Of a stretch of 64,000 nucleotides of DNA, positions 34,401 through 45,318 are shown in pieces. How positions within the stretch are numbered: position 1 is the stretch's first letter; each line of letters opens with the position of its first letter. The notes below the pieces were generated by a model. It saw only the letters and a program-made list of their open reading frames with translations. It did no database searches and was not told where the DNA came from. This stretch comes from Talpa occidentalis (Eukaryota > Chordata > Mammalia > Eulipotyphla > Talpidae), in contig NW_023601433.1 in NCBI RefSeq assembly GCF_014898055.3, positions 86,189,106 through 86,253,105 on the forward strand. The letters are read 5' to 3'. Position numbers and translations under genes: made by a program.

Positions 34401-35090
34401 CCAGGAGAATACTAGGCAGGTTGAAGCTGCTGCCTCACAGACAAGATGCAAATTTTAAATAAAGCAGAAAGGGGGTAAAATTTGAGTGAGTAGAACATTT
34501 TTGGAGAGGAAGAAGTCCCTGTGGGGAACTTACTTTAAGTAAACTCCATCTATAAAAATCTAGATTTCCAAAAGGAGTAAACAGACTAATAGTATAAATA
34601 AGATGTCAATAGGGTGAGAATGATTTATGCTTTCCAAAGGGGTTCATGACAAGATAAGCTTCCTTTCAATAATATCTGGATGAAATGACATAAAATGAGT
34701 CCTTTCTAGAAGCTTATCTAGCAAAGAAAGAGCGGATATGGCCAGAGCAGGGTTTCCCGTGACTAGCTGTGAGACCCCTTAGAGCTCACCTAGTTTTCTT
34801 ATTTGCAAAAAGAAAGGATTGGGCTACATACGATTTCTAAGGTACTTTTAATCTTATAATGCTATGTCCATAATGTAAAATATAAAATAAGGTTAATTTG
34901 TACTTGACATTAAGCTCATATAAAGTGCTGAGCATACCATCTGCTAAGTGGGCAATGAATGTATTATGTTAGTGAAAATCAAAAGTCCATACACCATATC
35001 GTCTAAGTCCCTACCTGACTTATCTAGAAGAGGTAGATAATACTACCTCAGAGCCTTAGCTCACCCACTCTCTTCCTCACCCACAAAACT
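31500..35090. other. Intergenic; MIR-like and other relics, no gene seen
   Basis: A MIR-like relic is visible at about 32170-32340 (GTAAAGCATTTGGCACATGA near its end). At 32880-33060 the phrase GGTATTCCAGGCGGAGGGAC belongs to an old interspersed repeat I cannot name. A 50-base phrase at 34298-34350 recurs at 36268-36320. No exon, tRNA or young element was found. Confidence 0.45.
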
Positions 35091-35113
35091 GCACTCACAC
35101 TGGCCTTCTTTCT

Positions 35114-35437
35114 TTTTTTTTTTTAAGTTGATCCAATTAAGATTTATAGAGGCATGTTTATTTATTTATTTATTTGTTTGTTTGTTTATACATGCACTGG
35201 GTACAGTCAGAAGTGCGGGAAGGTGAGAGAATTCACCAGAGCCAGAGCGGGGAGCAGAGCAGGCAGAAGGACCGAAGTACACTGCTGAGGGGAGCAGCGG
35301 GCGGCAGGAGAGGTCTGCGCGCCATGTGGGACCCTCCTCCGGTGGCCAGGGAGCAGCAGGGGATCGAACCGGCTCCGCAGAGGCCACGGGCAGCTTCGCA
35401 ACCCAGCGCTCAACCGCTGCGCCACCAGGGAGGCCCA
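35114..35437 (-). mobile_element. tRNA-derived SINE (long-tail subfamily), antisense
   Basis: The antisense copy is flanked by the perfect 17-bp duplication ACACTGGCCTTCTTTCT (35097-35113 and 35438-35454). It shares two traits with the copies at 44054 and 45016: an extra GGGAGCAGC block beside the B box, and an extension containing AGAGGCATG between the T-run and the TTTATTTA tail. Confidence 0.96.
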
Positions 35438-35627
35438 ACACTGGCCTTCTTTCTATTCCTGGAACACACCAAGCTCATTCCTAACTCAGGGCCTTTGCAC
35501 TGCTATTCTTGCTGCCCAGATACTTTCTCCCCAGATCTTTAGAGAGCTGGATCCTCAACATTCAGAGTTCAGCTCAAGTGAACTCTTCAGAGAGGGTGTC
35601 CCTCCAGCTAATAGATAGATATAGGCA

Positions 35628-35990
35628 TACCACAGAGACATCTGGTTCCAGACCACCACAATAAATCAAATATTGCAATAAATACATACATAAAGAAATA
35701 AGCAAATATTGCGATAGTTAAGTTTTTCAAATGCTTTGCTTTTCCAGTGCATATACAATATATATTTACACTATACTGCAGTCTATTAAATGTTCAAGAG
35801 ATAGCATTATGTCTAAAGAGACAATGCATATTTCTTAATTTTAAAAGACTTTGTTGCCAAAAAAATGCTAACCATTCTGTGTGTCCTCAGTGAGTAATAA
35901 TCTTTTTGCTGGTGGTGGGTCTTGTAAAAAACACAGTATCTACAAAGTGCCATAAAGCAGGGTGCGAGAAAATGAGGCAAGCCTGCAGGA
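35628..35990 (-). mobile_element. Tigger-type DNA transposon remnant
   Basis: The start ATAGGCATACCACAGAGACA with GGTTCCAGACCACCACAATA, and internal CACTATACTGCAGTCTATTA and AGCATTATGTCTAAAGAGAC, are typical of the TcMar-Tigger family end read in reverse. A second end (CAAAGTGCCATAAAGCAGGG) lies only about 340 bases away, so this is a non-autonomous or internally deleted copy. Confidence 0.8.
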
Positions 35991-36299
35991 TTTCAGCACC
36001 GTACCAACAATGCAGTCTTTGGGAATGCACATGGAACATTCACAGAAACAGACACGCACCAGACCATGTATTTCCTTTGGGACATTTCTAATGGTCAGGG
36101 TGATACAAACCAGGTTCTCCAGTCACATTTCAACCAAATAGAAATTAGCTGTCATAAAATATAAAGAAGAAAAACATGGACAACTGTTCCTTGACAGCAG
36201 CTTTAGGGCTGTGTTGGGGACTCGAGTCTGCTAAGGGAATCAAAAGCAAAAGCCAGAGGTAATCACTGTGGGTGTCTGTGGTTTCTTTGCAATGTGGAG

Positions 36300-36760
36300 G
36301 GTTTGAAGGTACCACAGAGGCCAACAAATGGGACTGTATCCAACTAAAAAGCCTTTACATAGTGAAAGAAACTCCCATCCAAGCAAAAAGACATCCTGCT
36401 GAGTGGGGGAAGATATTTGCACATCATATGTCCAACAAAGGGTTAACATCCAAAATATACAAAGGACTCATGAAACGAAAACAATAAAAAAAACAACCAA
36501 CCCAATTAAAATATGGGCAGAGGATCTAAATAAGACACTTCTCCAAATTAGATATATGGGTGGCCCATCAACTGATAAGTGAATAAAGATGTGGTATATT
36601 CAACTGGTGGAGCACCAGATAGCACTCAGCTATCTGTACAGATATGTACCATAGAGGAAAGGAACACAAAACACGCATTTGGCCCAAATGACTGCATGTT
36701 AAAATCAATAACGAAAGCCTATGGCATAAGAATAAATCTAAAAATTTTCCAAAAGTTCAA
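36300..36760 (+). mobile_element. Ancient L1 ORF2 fragments, sense
   Basis: The phrase GGACTGTATCCAACTAAAAA followed by GCCTTTACATAGTGAAAGAA and AACATCCAAAATATACAAAG matches the ORF2 C-terminal coding region of old L1 elements. Frames are broken throughout. Confidence 0.7.
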
Positions 36761-36769
36761 TTAACATTT

Positions 36770-37890
36770 CAATTTTATTATTTATTTCATGAATCAAATT
36801 TTAACGATTTTTATAAAATAGGAGAATTAACTTCTTAGGGTTGCTGCTGAGATTGTGTCAACATCTGGATATTGATTAGATGTTTGTTTCCATATTCAGT
36901 GGTGGAGCCAAGATATTTTCTGGCTGCTCTGCCAGGACAGGCGGCTGACAGTGTTGCAGGTGATGTTGCCACCAAATCACTAAGTTTTCCCTCCTCCTCT
37001 GGACTACGTGGCCATGGTGAAGAGGACCTCCTCTTCAGATTCTTTAAAACTGTGTAGATAGTGATGTTGTTGTTACAGGGCAACCCCAATATAAAATGGG
37101 TTGCGTGATGGTAGGTCATCATCCACACACTTAAAGGGGACTTAAACTGCAGGCACACACAAAAGTTTAATCAAAGGCTTTTTTTTACAAGGAAAGGGGA
37201 AATGAGGAAATGAATAACTCAAGGAGAAAAAGAGGGAGATAAATTCTTAAATGCATCCTACCTGTTACACTGACCTGGAATCCCAAATGACCCACCAAGA
37301 CCAAGTGCTGCCTGGCCAAGAGAGCAAGCCCCACTCATATGGCTGTTTACATACACAAACAGAAAAAAGGGCTGCTTAACTCCACCCTTAGGTCCTCATA
37401 ACCTCCCTTTGGGGATCATGGGATTTATAGTTCCCACTGTCTTGATGGAGTGGTGGTGGAGTCCACAAAGCCTGTATGGAGTTTGCTCAGGACATCCTTT
37501 CCCCCTAATAATGTCACTCCATTGAACCAACCCAACAAGCTAGAGCTTTGTTCTTGAAGATGCTTTCTGAACATTTTCAAGAGCACATTAAAGATGATTT
37601 CTTCATTCATGTTTTACATTTCTGATGTCTTTAGGCCTTCTGATATATTATTATTTAAATTAGTATCCAGCCAGTAAAAATCATTCCTAAAAGTCTGTCC
37701 ATTGATTTTTCTGCCAAACTATTTGAAGCTTGGTCTCTTTAATCTTATATTCTACATATTCTAGACTATTTAAATATATACCCTACAAACTAGTTTCTAA
37801 TAATGAATAAGCTAGTTATTATTTTTGAAAATGAAAATTTACAATCATGATTCTAGCAATAAATCTAAAGATAGGCATAAATTACCAATA
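36770..37890. other. Intergenic, nothing recognised
   Basis: No gene or nameable repeat was seen. The CAACCCCAATATAAAATGGG region and the 37380-37610 stretch could be old LTR material, but I cannot support an assignment. Confidence 0.35.
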
Positions 37891-37896
37891 AAGTTT

Positions 37897-38181
37897 TTTT
37901 TTTTAAGATTTATTCTTTCATGCACACAAGAACTGGCTACAGGCCAGATGTGTGGGAGGGTGAGAGGACTCACCAGAGACAGAGCAAGGAACAGAACAGG
38001 CAGACTGACTGAAATACACTGCTGAGGGGAGCAGCGAGCAAGACAGGAGAGGTCTGCCACACCATGTGGGATTCTCGTGCCCGCCCCGGCCGGGTTCCTA
38101 GCCAGGATCGAACCCACACTGCAGAGGCTGCGGACAGCTTCACAGCACTGTGCTCAACCTCCTGTGACACCAGGGGAGGCC
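37897..38181 (-). mobile_element. tRNA-derived SINE, older copy, antisense
   Basis: The element runs from a T-run to CACCAGGGGAGGCCC. The flanking duplication (ACCAATAAAGTTTT versus ACTGATAAAAGTTTT) is imperfect, and the body is more diverged than that of its neighbours, including a lost TTTATTTA repeat in the tail. Confidence 0.88.
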
Positions 38182-38314
38182 CACTACTGATAAAAGTTTT
38201 AACATGTAAAGTACCTAACGGAACTTTCTTCACTCTAGTTACAACTAGACTGCTCCCCCTCCTTTGAAGACGTTCACGTATTGACAACGAATCCCGACCA
38301 CAGGCCTCATTCTT

Positions 38315-38574
38315 TTTTTTTTTTTTAATTTATTTATTTATTCATACAAGCACTGGGTACAGTCAGAAGCACGGGAGGGTGAGAGAATTCACCAGAGCCA
38401 GAGGGGGGAACAGACTGACGAAGTACACTGCTGAGGGGAGCAGCGGGCGGCAGGAGAGGTCTGCGCGCCATGTGGGACCCTCGCCCGGCAGCTGGGGATC
38501 GAACCGGTGCTGCAGAGGCTGCCGGCAGCTTCGCAACCCAGCACTCAACCGCTGCGCCACCAGGGGAGGCCCCT
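38315..38574 (-). mobile_element. tRNA-derived SINE, antisense
   Basis: A perfect GGCCTCATTCTT duplication flanks this copy (38303-38314 and 38575-38586). Its B box, read on the minus strand, is GGTTCGATCCC. It lies only 130 bases from another SINE in the same orientation. Confidence 0.95.
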
Positions 38575-39156
38575 GGCCTCATTCTTATTCCTGACATTCA
38601 TACTCCGATTAGACATAAAGTCATGGGTGACTTACAAACCAGAGACATCAGAACTCACATTGAAGTCAGCATCGGACTACCTGGCCCAAAGGCTGAAACC
38701 AAACCCAAGCCCAAAACCAAATAGAAGGCTGAACCCTCACACTGTGTTTCACCCCCCAGTAAAGAGGTCAGAGGCAGGAAGCAGGAGGCTATGAGGATTC
38801 TGGCTAATTCCCAAGGTAGGAAAGAGGCAAGCTTTACCCTCAACTGACCCAAAGGAAGTGACTGCAGTTTGTCACCCCACTTCCCATGGAATTTCCTCCT
38901 GACAGAGAAATGGAAAAAGGGAAGTGAAGAGACAGGATGCTACCCTCCACCAACACTTCCTGCTGGTTGTGCTGACCTGTAATTTTATGGCATCCGGCAT
39001 CAGCATCTCGGCCCTGCTCACATCACACTTCAAAGTCTGAGTCTATTCGGACTGGGAAAACCCCAAGAGTACCTTGTGATTTGCTTCCCTGAACTTAGAA
39101 GCTATCTCCCCCCACCCATTTAGCAGTTTCTAATGAAAGCTGTATATAAGAGTACT

Positions 39157-39582
39157 TTATTCCAAGTCTTCTCAACTGTTAATTCCTTGTATTTGCCGTT
39201 TCCTCTCCTACTGGGTGAAATTAAGCACTGTGTTCTAGGAACTTTTTGCAATCTTTGTCCAGTTTTAGTCTCGTGATACCCACTTTGCGGGGGTGAATGC
39301 CCACACGAACAGCCATGCCACTCACCTGCTCCTGCTGCACATGGATGATATATTTCTTCCTGTAAACCTGGATACTTTGCCAATTTGCTGCCCTTTATAG
39401 TGTCCTCGAAAAAACTGAACTTACTCATGCATTGGATGGGCATGGATCGGACACTGTCCTCCTGCCTCAGCTCTATGGGAAGAGGGGAAGACATGATCTT
39501 CCTACGAATGTGGGAAGGCACATTGATGTGCCTTTTACGATTCTTGCTCTGAGTCAGAAGCCACAAAGGGATTGAACTTCAT
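39157..39582 (-). pseudogene. RPL26: RPL26 processed pseudogene
   Basis: Read from 39582 downwards, this is an intronless copy of the mRNA for ribosomal protein L26. It starts MKFNPFVASD, shifts frame and then continues SKNRKRHINVPSHIRRKIMS. After further frame changes it contains [14 protein letters not shown], VGIHPRKV and ITRLKLDKD segments, and it finishes at a TAA at 39157-39159 just after a GGCAAATACAAGGAA (GKYKE) sequence. The 5' UTR phrase CTCGTGAGCCCCAGGGTCCA of the mRNA is also present just above the ATG. Several frameshifts and stops make it non-functional. No clear poly(A) tail or target duplication was found, so it is old. Confidence 0.88.
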
Positions 39583-40471
39583 TTTGGACCCTGGGGCTCA
39601 CGAGGGCCACAAAAGGCTATTCTATTTGCATCCAGTCATTCACCTAAAAATGTAAAATGTTGCCGTCAGCAGGTTGGTGGTTTGAGACCCTGATAAGGCC
39701 TTCCTTCTCCCTTAGCCACCAGCTGTCATGGATAGAAATCTCTTAGGATGGGCCCAGGGCAGCAAAGTAACTAGAAAAAGTCAGGAAATCTCCAAAATGT
39801 TTTGTCAAACACTAATGAGGTTGAGCTTTTACTCAAGTGAAACAGAATTCTGAGCATCATTCATGTGAAAGGGGTTTTCCAAACAGAAACTGTTGCCAGA
39901 GTCAAAGAAACCCAAATTCCTGTTGTGTTGGCTTTAGATCTGCTCAAGATTTTATGAGGCTGATAATACAATAATTGTAGGGGTGGGAAAGATGTGAACA
40001 CGAGCGCTGTGTAGCCCAGAAAACTGTCTTCACCAGAGAAAAAAATGGACGAGGTAAGTCACATAAAGGGTACATCTTCGATGATTTTTGTTTTCTTTTC
40101 TTGGTATTCAATCTTCCAAAGTCAGCTTGAAGTTGTCTGCTATAAGATGAGGAGTATGGTTTAGAGCTTCCCTTTTTGGGAAGCCTCCATGCATCTTACA
40201 ATAGCTTCTTCTCGCCTAACTGATCCAGTCCAAGTATAACCAGCTCAAGTCTCCAGAGTGAAGCTTGGGGTAGACAAAGGGATTAGAACAAGCATCCCAG
40301 AATCCAAGCTACCTTGAGACTTCCAGAAGCTAGGCAATGTCCCACTCGCCCTGTTTGCCAAGAACCATCCAAATTTTAGAAGGAAAGTCCTGCATCCTGG
40401 GGCAGTTGTGCGCAAACCATGATGGTTGATCACCTGAGGACCAACTTCTTATACATGAAGCTGTACCATAT

Positions 40472-40957
40472 TGTAGTGGCAGGAATGGCCACAGTGCAGG
40501 TTTTCTGATCCCATGCACACCGGGTAAAGGAGGAATCAGAGTCCTCAGTGGTTTTGCAGGCTTTTATTGGGATTACCAGGTACACGGCAAGCAGGGGTGC
40601 TGGGGGGCCGGGAAGCTGGCAGTCCTCCCAGCCCCCAGCAAACCCGCACTCTCACTGGGCTCTCGTTCTCTGCTTCTGCTTCTGCTTCTTTTCTTCTCTC
40701 TTGGCTTCTCTTCGGCTTCTACTCGGCTTCTACTGCTTCTTGGCTTCATACTGCTGCTCGGCTTCTACTGCTTCTTGGCTCTATTGGCGTCCCCGTGACG
40801 CCGCCCTTAAAAGCACAGTCTTAGCCCAGGTGAATCACATCTACCTATGCCCACACCCTATTGCAGGTGCCCGCCACCAGACATGCATTCAGGACCGCAA
40901 GGATCCATCATCTATCCTGATGGCGGGAGGGCAGATGACATTTTTCCTTACCCTACA
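40472..40957 (-). mobile_element. Solo ERV LTR (family A), antisense, 5-bp TSD
   Basis: The 486-bp element begins TGTAGTGGCAGGAATGGCCA and ends TTTTTCCTTACCCTACA, giving TG...CA ends in either orientation. The 5-bp repeat CATAT lies directly outside both ends (40467-40471 and 40958-40962). Read on the minus strand it contains an AATAAAAGCC poly(A) region near 40563. A GCTTCT/CTTCGG-rich tract at 40670-40785 lies in the part corresponding to U3. No internal sequence remains, so it is a recombined solo LTR. Confidence 0.9.
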
Positions 40958-42001
40958 CATATACAAAGGAGACATCCCTTTTGGGATGAGAAGCTTTTCG
41001 ACTTAAATGTATGTCCTTTACAGCCTTTGTCTCTGGTCTATTACCTGTCAAAACCTCAGTGTTTATCTAACTTTGAACAGGATCTCCATCAGGTTACCAC
41101 AAAAATGTCCTTAAGAACATAGAATGAGGCAAACATTTCCACTCTATGTTAAAAATCTTTATTTTTCCAAATTTATTTGGGGGGGATCTGAAGTTACAAA
41201 AATGGTCTTGAGCTTTTTTTAAGGTCAGGTTTTGTACGGGTGAGAGATTTTCCTTGATAGTTAAAAAAAAAAAAAAATCACTCTGTCCTGGAATAACCAT
41301 TTACCTAGTGAAGTTTCCTTTGTTCCTTCCTCAAGTCTCAGTCCCTTGCCAGGTAGCTAGAATATATTTGTAATTCAATTGTATTTTTGTGTATTTTAAA
41401 GAATGTACACTGAGAAAAAAATAACCGCTCCACTAAATTGTTAAGGACTAAAAAGAGTAAATGAAATTCTTTGTACCTTCATCTGCGTGAAGCATCTAAT
41501 GTTGGTAAGGTTTCCATGCAGTGAGGGGATTTGTTCCCGGCTGCTTTAACGATTTGCAACAAGCAGTGGTTTAAGACAACACAATTCTTTAACCTCATAG
41601 TACTGAACATCAGATCCAAAAGGGGTCTTGACAGTTAAATTCAAGGGGTTGGCAGGACCGTGTTACTTCTGCAGGAATTTTCTAGCTTCATTTCATGGCT
41701 CACCACCACTGCCGCTGCCCCCGTCCCCCCCACCCCAGCCCTAAACAATCTCCTCATTCTGACCTGTGCTTCTGTCACCTGTGGCCTTTTTACTCTGAAT
41801 CTCTAGACTTTTATCTCAAAATCTTTAACTTCATTGTGTAGTGGCAGGACAAGCACAGAGCAGGTTTTCTATGATTCAAGCAGACCGGGAAAAAGAGCAG
41901 TCCTGGAGCCCTCGGTGGCTTTCTCAGGCTTTTATTGAGCTTTTACATGTAGTGTGGCAAACAGATACATGCCCAGCAAGTCTTCACTCTGGGCTTCTCT
42001 C

Positions 42002-42812
42002 TGTAAGCGGGTGGTCCCGAGGAAAGGGGGAGGTTCCAGGTTTCCTGCCCCACCCAAAAGGAGAGTGGAGCCGAGCAGAGAGAGAAGCTGCAGAGACTGA
42101 GGAAGGCAGGAAGCAGGATGGAGCCAGGAGACCTGGAGGAGGCACGTGGAGCTGAGAGACACATGAAGAAATGCGCCTCCTTGTGGTCGTGGACTGGGTG
42201 ACACAGATGAGGGTGAGATGCGTGGGGAGGTGACAATGGCGGCTGTTTTGATTTTGCTCTTTTCCTCCCAGATTTGTCTGGGAGATGATTTAGAATCGTG
42301 GCAGTTTTGGGGCCTTGCTCTGGGCCAATCCCATTTGGGTAGACTTTCACCCACAAGGGGACAGGTAACCTTGGATGCTTGATTTAGAAACTATATTCTT
42401 TGCCTTTCCTGTATTGTTTACTAATTGTATGAAAGTTTCTTTCCATTGAAGTCCCATATGGGGCCTCCCTGTTGGCACAAGGAGTTAAAACACTGCACTA
42501 TGAAGCAATTGCAGCCTCTGCAGCATGAGTTTGATCGCCTGGCAGGCCAGGGAGCAGCCCACATGGCGCAGCATAGCACCTGCTGCTCCCCTCAACAGTG
42601 TATTTCAGCCAGTCTGCTGTTTGTTCCCCACTGTCTCTGGTGAATCCTCTCACCCCAGGGCATCTCTGGCCTGTACCCCAGCTCCTGTATGCATACATAA
42701 ATCTTTAAAAAAATAAAGTCTCATGTTTTGTGTTCATGCAGCGCATGGCAGAACCTATTTAGAGCAGGCAGGTTTGGGGGTTTGGAGGTGCCCCTCTCCC
42801 TGCCCTGTAACA
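42002..42812 (+). mobile_element. Solo LTR (family B) nested in the family A LTR
   Basis: The element starts TGTAAGCGGGTGGTCCCGAG and ends CCCTGCCCTGTAACA. TCTC is duplicated exactly at 41998-42001 and 42813-42816. A near-identical partner lies at 47378-47965. Without the SINE inside it (42461-42715) it would be about 545 bp. The 4-bp duplication is usual for gammaretrovirus-like (ERV1) elements. Orientation is assigned from an ATTG/AAGTC poly(A)-like region near the right end and is tentative. Confidence 0.9.
42461..42715 (+). mobile_element. tRNA-derived SINE nested in family B LTR
   Basis: The copy begins GGGCCTCCCTGTTGGCACAA and ends in CATACATAAATCTTT and an A-run. The duplicated target AAGTC(C/T)CAT(AT)G is seen at 42449-42460 and 42716-42725. 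The family B copy at 47378 lacks this SINE and reads straight through AAAGTCTCGTATGTTTTG, which confirms the insertion site. Confidence 0.95.
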
Positions 42813-44053
42813 TCTCCCGTTAGCTTCTCCTGCCCCCTTCTGCTTCTGCTTCTCTTGGCCGCAATCTCAATACTGCACTCATGGCCCACAGAAGTAAATA
42901 ATATAACTGTAACAATGTAACAACTGTACCTGCCCCATCAGGCAGGGCATTCCTAATGGTGGGAGGGCAGAAAAGCCTGAAAACCATTTACCTTACAATC
43001 CACCCCCTCAGGGTTTTCTGCTATATATAGTCTATATATGTTATATATAGTTTTCTCTTAACAAGCATAAACACTGCAGCCATAGCCCACAAAGGAAAAT
43101 AAACAATACAACAGAACACAAATGAGTCCAGGCAGGGCACCAACCTAGTGTCAAAAGATGATTATTGGCACCAGCAGATGATCTACCACTTCTGCTGCCA
43201 AAGGCACTGCTCATACCGGGGAGGGGAACCATTCACAGCATCTACTGTCACACACCAGGAGCCGTCAGGCTTCCTGGCCTTCTCAGGCTGTGGTCTTGGC
43301 CACAAGCCACACACAGCACCCACCCCCAGGATGCACTCACTCTTGGATTGGCGATTCTTTACTCTTTGGGGGTAATCGCCAACCCTCTGGGTTTTCTGTC
43401 TGCAATTGCTCCAATACTAGGCTTTCATAGCCACCAATGCTACATGCAGACCCCTGCACAAGCACTTGGGTAAGGGATCCGTGGATGCAAGCTCCACATG
43501 CGGCCTCTTTTGGGTCGCCTCTTCGGCTGTGGGCTCCACCACAGGCCAGAGAAGGAGAGAGAAGAGGAGAAAGAAGCCCTTATAATTGGCATTAAGTGGG
43601 CAAGATAATTTGAAGTAGGTGGGTATGGAGCCCTCCAAAGAGCTCAGGAGGGACTGAGGAATAGCAGACTGAGCATGTGACAATGTTGGAGGTGTCATGG
43701 CAGCACAGGACGTGGACAAGCTCCAGGAACTATAGGACGAGACCTCAAGTGGAGGAGGAGGTGGCCCTAGAGGACCAGCCAAAGACCCCTGAGGCAGCAG
43801 AATCTGGGAAGAAAGGACCACGATTCAGAGCTCACCAGTGCTGATGCAGGGAAAAAAGCTGACAGGTGGACTTGGACTGACAATCCCGCCAGAAGGAGGG
43901 AGGAACTTTGGCAGGATAATGTTGTTTTGGGGACTCGAGAAGATGGTATGGTTTATACACCCCAGGAGATGGGTATCTCCGGGTGGCCAGATCTTTCTCA
44001 AGACTGCTCTCATAGCCCACAGAAGTAAACAATGTAACTATAACAATGTAACA

Positions 44054-44366
44054 GGGCCTCCCCGGTGGCGCAGCGGTTGAGCGCTGGGTTGCGAACCTGC
44101 CCGCAGCCTCTGCTCGATCCCCGGCTGCTCCCCGGCCACCGGAGGAGGGTCCCACATGGCGCGCAGACCTCTCCTGCCGCCCGCTGCTCCCCTCAGCAGT
44201 GTACTTTGGTCCTTCTGCCTGCTCTGCTCCCCGCTCTGGCTCTGGTGAATTCTCTCACCCTCCCGCGCTTCTGACTGTACCCAGTGCATGTATAAACAAA
44301 CAAACAAACAAAAAAAAAAACCAAACAAACAAACATGCCTCTATAAAAAAAAAATTAAAAAAAAAT
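44054..44366 (+). mobile_element. tRNA-derived SINE (long-tail subfamily) in ERV 5' LTR
   Basis: The perfect 18-bp duplication AACTATAACAATGTAACA (44036-44053 and 44367-44384) brackets a young-looking copy. Its tail reads (AAAC)n, then ACATGCCTCTAT and an A-run. The extra GCTGCTCCC block after the B box places it with the copies at 35114 and 45016. Confidence 0.97.
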
Positions 44367-44745
44367 AACTATAACAATGTAACAAACTGCAAGTGCCCCA
44401 CCAGGCAGGGCAATCCTAAAGAAGGGAGGGCAGAAAAGCTTGAAAACCATTTACTCTACAATTGTATCTGTGAGATCATTTTTAATATATAAAGTATTAT
44501 ATTCACAGTTTCTGGAACTGGGATGTGGTTATCCTTGGGTGATGGGCATGGTTCTGCCTTCCACCATCTCTGAGAGTTATCAGACTTGACCCTAGTGGGA
44601 AGGAATCTTTGGGTTTTATTTTCCTGACTCTATTGGGCAATTGCAGGGTAAATGGTTTTCAGGCTTTTCTGCCCTCCCACCATTAGGAGTGCCTTGCCTG
44701 ATGGGGCACCTGCAGTTATTAATTGTTGTAAGCTGTGTTTACTTT

Positions 44746-44948
44746 TTTGTTTTTTTAAAGATTTATTTATTTATTTATACAAGCACCGGGTACAGTCAGA
44801 AGCGCGGGGGGGGGGGGAGCAGCGGGCGGCAGGAGAGGTCTGCGCGCCATGTGGGACCCTCACCCGGTGGTCGGGGACCAAACCGGCACTGCAGAGGCTA
44901 CGGGCAGCCTCGCAACCCAGCGCTCAACCGCTGTGCCACCGGGAGGCC
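44746..44948 (-). mobile_element. tRNA-derived SINE, antisense, internally deleted
   Basis: The SINE starts with TTTTTTTAAAGATTTATTTA and ends GCCACCGGGAGGCC, but about 70 bases of the middle are replaced by a G-run at 44805-44818. The flanks CTGTGTTTACTT and CTGTGTTGTTTACTT are an imperfect target duplication. Confidence 0.9.
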
Positions 44949-45015
44949 CTGTGTTGTTTACTTCTGTGGGCCATGGTTCAGTATCGAGATATTTGCCAAG
45001 AAAGGCAGAGAAAGG

Positions 45016-45318
45016 GGCCTCCCTGGTGGCGCAGTGGTTGAGCGCTGGGTTGCGAAGCTGCCCACAGCCTCTGCGACTCCGGTTCGATCCCCGGCTGCTC
45101 CCCGACCACCGGAGGAGGGTCCCGCATGGCCCGCAGACCTCTCCTGCCGCCCGCTGCTCCCCTCAGCAGTGTCCTTTGGTCCTTCTGCCTGCTCTGCTCC
45201 CCCTCTGGCTCTGGTGAATTCTCTCACCCTCCCGCTCTTCTGACTGTACCCAGTGCTTGTATAAACAAACAAACAAATAAATAAATAAATAAAACATGCC
45301 TCTATTAAAAAAAAAAAA
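45016..45318 (+). mobile_element. tRNA-derived SINE (long-tail subfamily), sense
   Basis: This well-preserved copy has an A-box-like TGGCGCAGTGG and a B box GGTTCGATCCC. It carries the GCTGCTCCC block and the AAACATGCCTCTATT extension. AGAGAAAGG at 45007-45015 and 45319-45327 is the target duplication. It is one of the least diverged copies in the window. Confidence 0.95.

Larger units (their letters stand above)
41837..44460 (-). mobile_element. Degenerate ERV provirus (family A), antisense
   Basis: A 3' LTR (41837-42997) is followed, going right, by a reverse-complement polypurine tract (42998-43010; sense CTGAGGGGGTGGAT), about 1 kb of internal sequence and a truncated 5' LTR (about 44005-44460) lacking its U5 end and primer-binding site. 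The element is bounded by ATTG at 41833-41836 and 44461-44464. I recognise no gag, pol or env coding region: the largest minus-strand frame (43417-43821, proline-rich) has no similarity I can name. It cannot produce virus. Both LTRs were later hit by other elements. Confidence 0.82.

Noticed and set aside
35166..35542. Repeated similar 'proteins' such as GRQERSARHVGPSP and MAQRLSAGLRSC at many sites
   Set aside because: These are translations of the SINE body in both directions. Recurrence reflects copy number, not a gene family.
39120..39566. 148-codon minus-strand frame as a functional gene
   Set aside because: Only its first third follows RPL26; the rest is out of frame relative to the parent, so it is a pseudogene with a chance open frame.
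40660..40790. CTTCTG/CTTCGG-rich tract as a coding repeat or microsatellite gene
   Set aside because: It lies within a solo LTR with target duplications and is best explained as LTR-internal repetition.
41943..42356. Overlapping 137-140 codon minus-strand frames
   Set aside because: They cross the border between two LTRs, have no recognisable domain and begin in terminal LTR sequence.
45016..45090. Functional tRNA gene suggested by A and B boxes
   Set aside because: The head cannot form a convincing tRNA cloverleaf and is followed by the SINE body and A-rich tail with target duplications.
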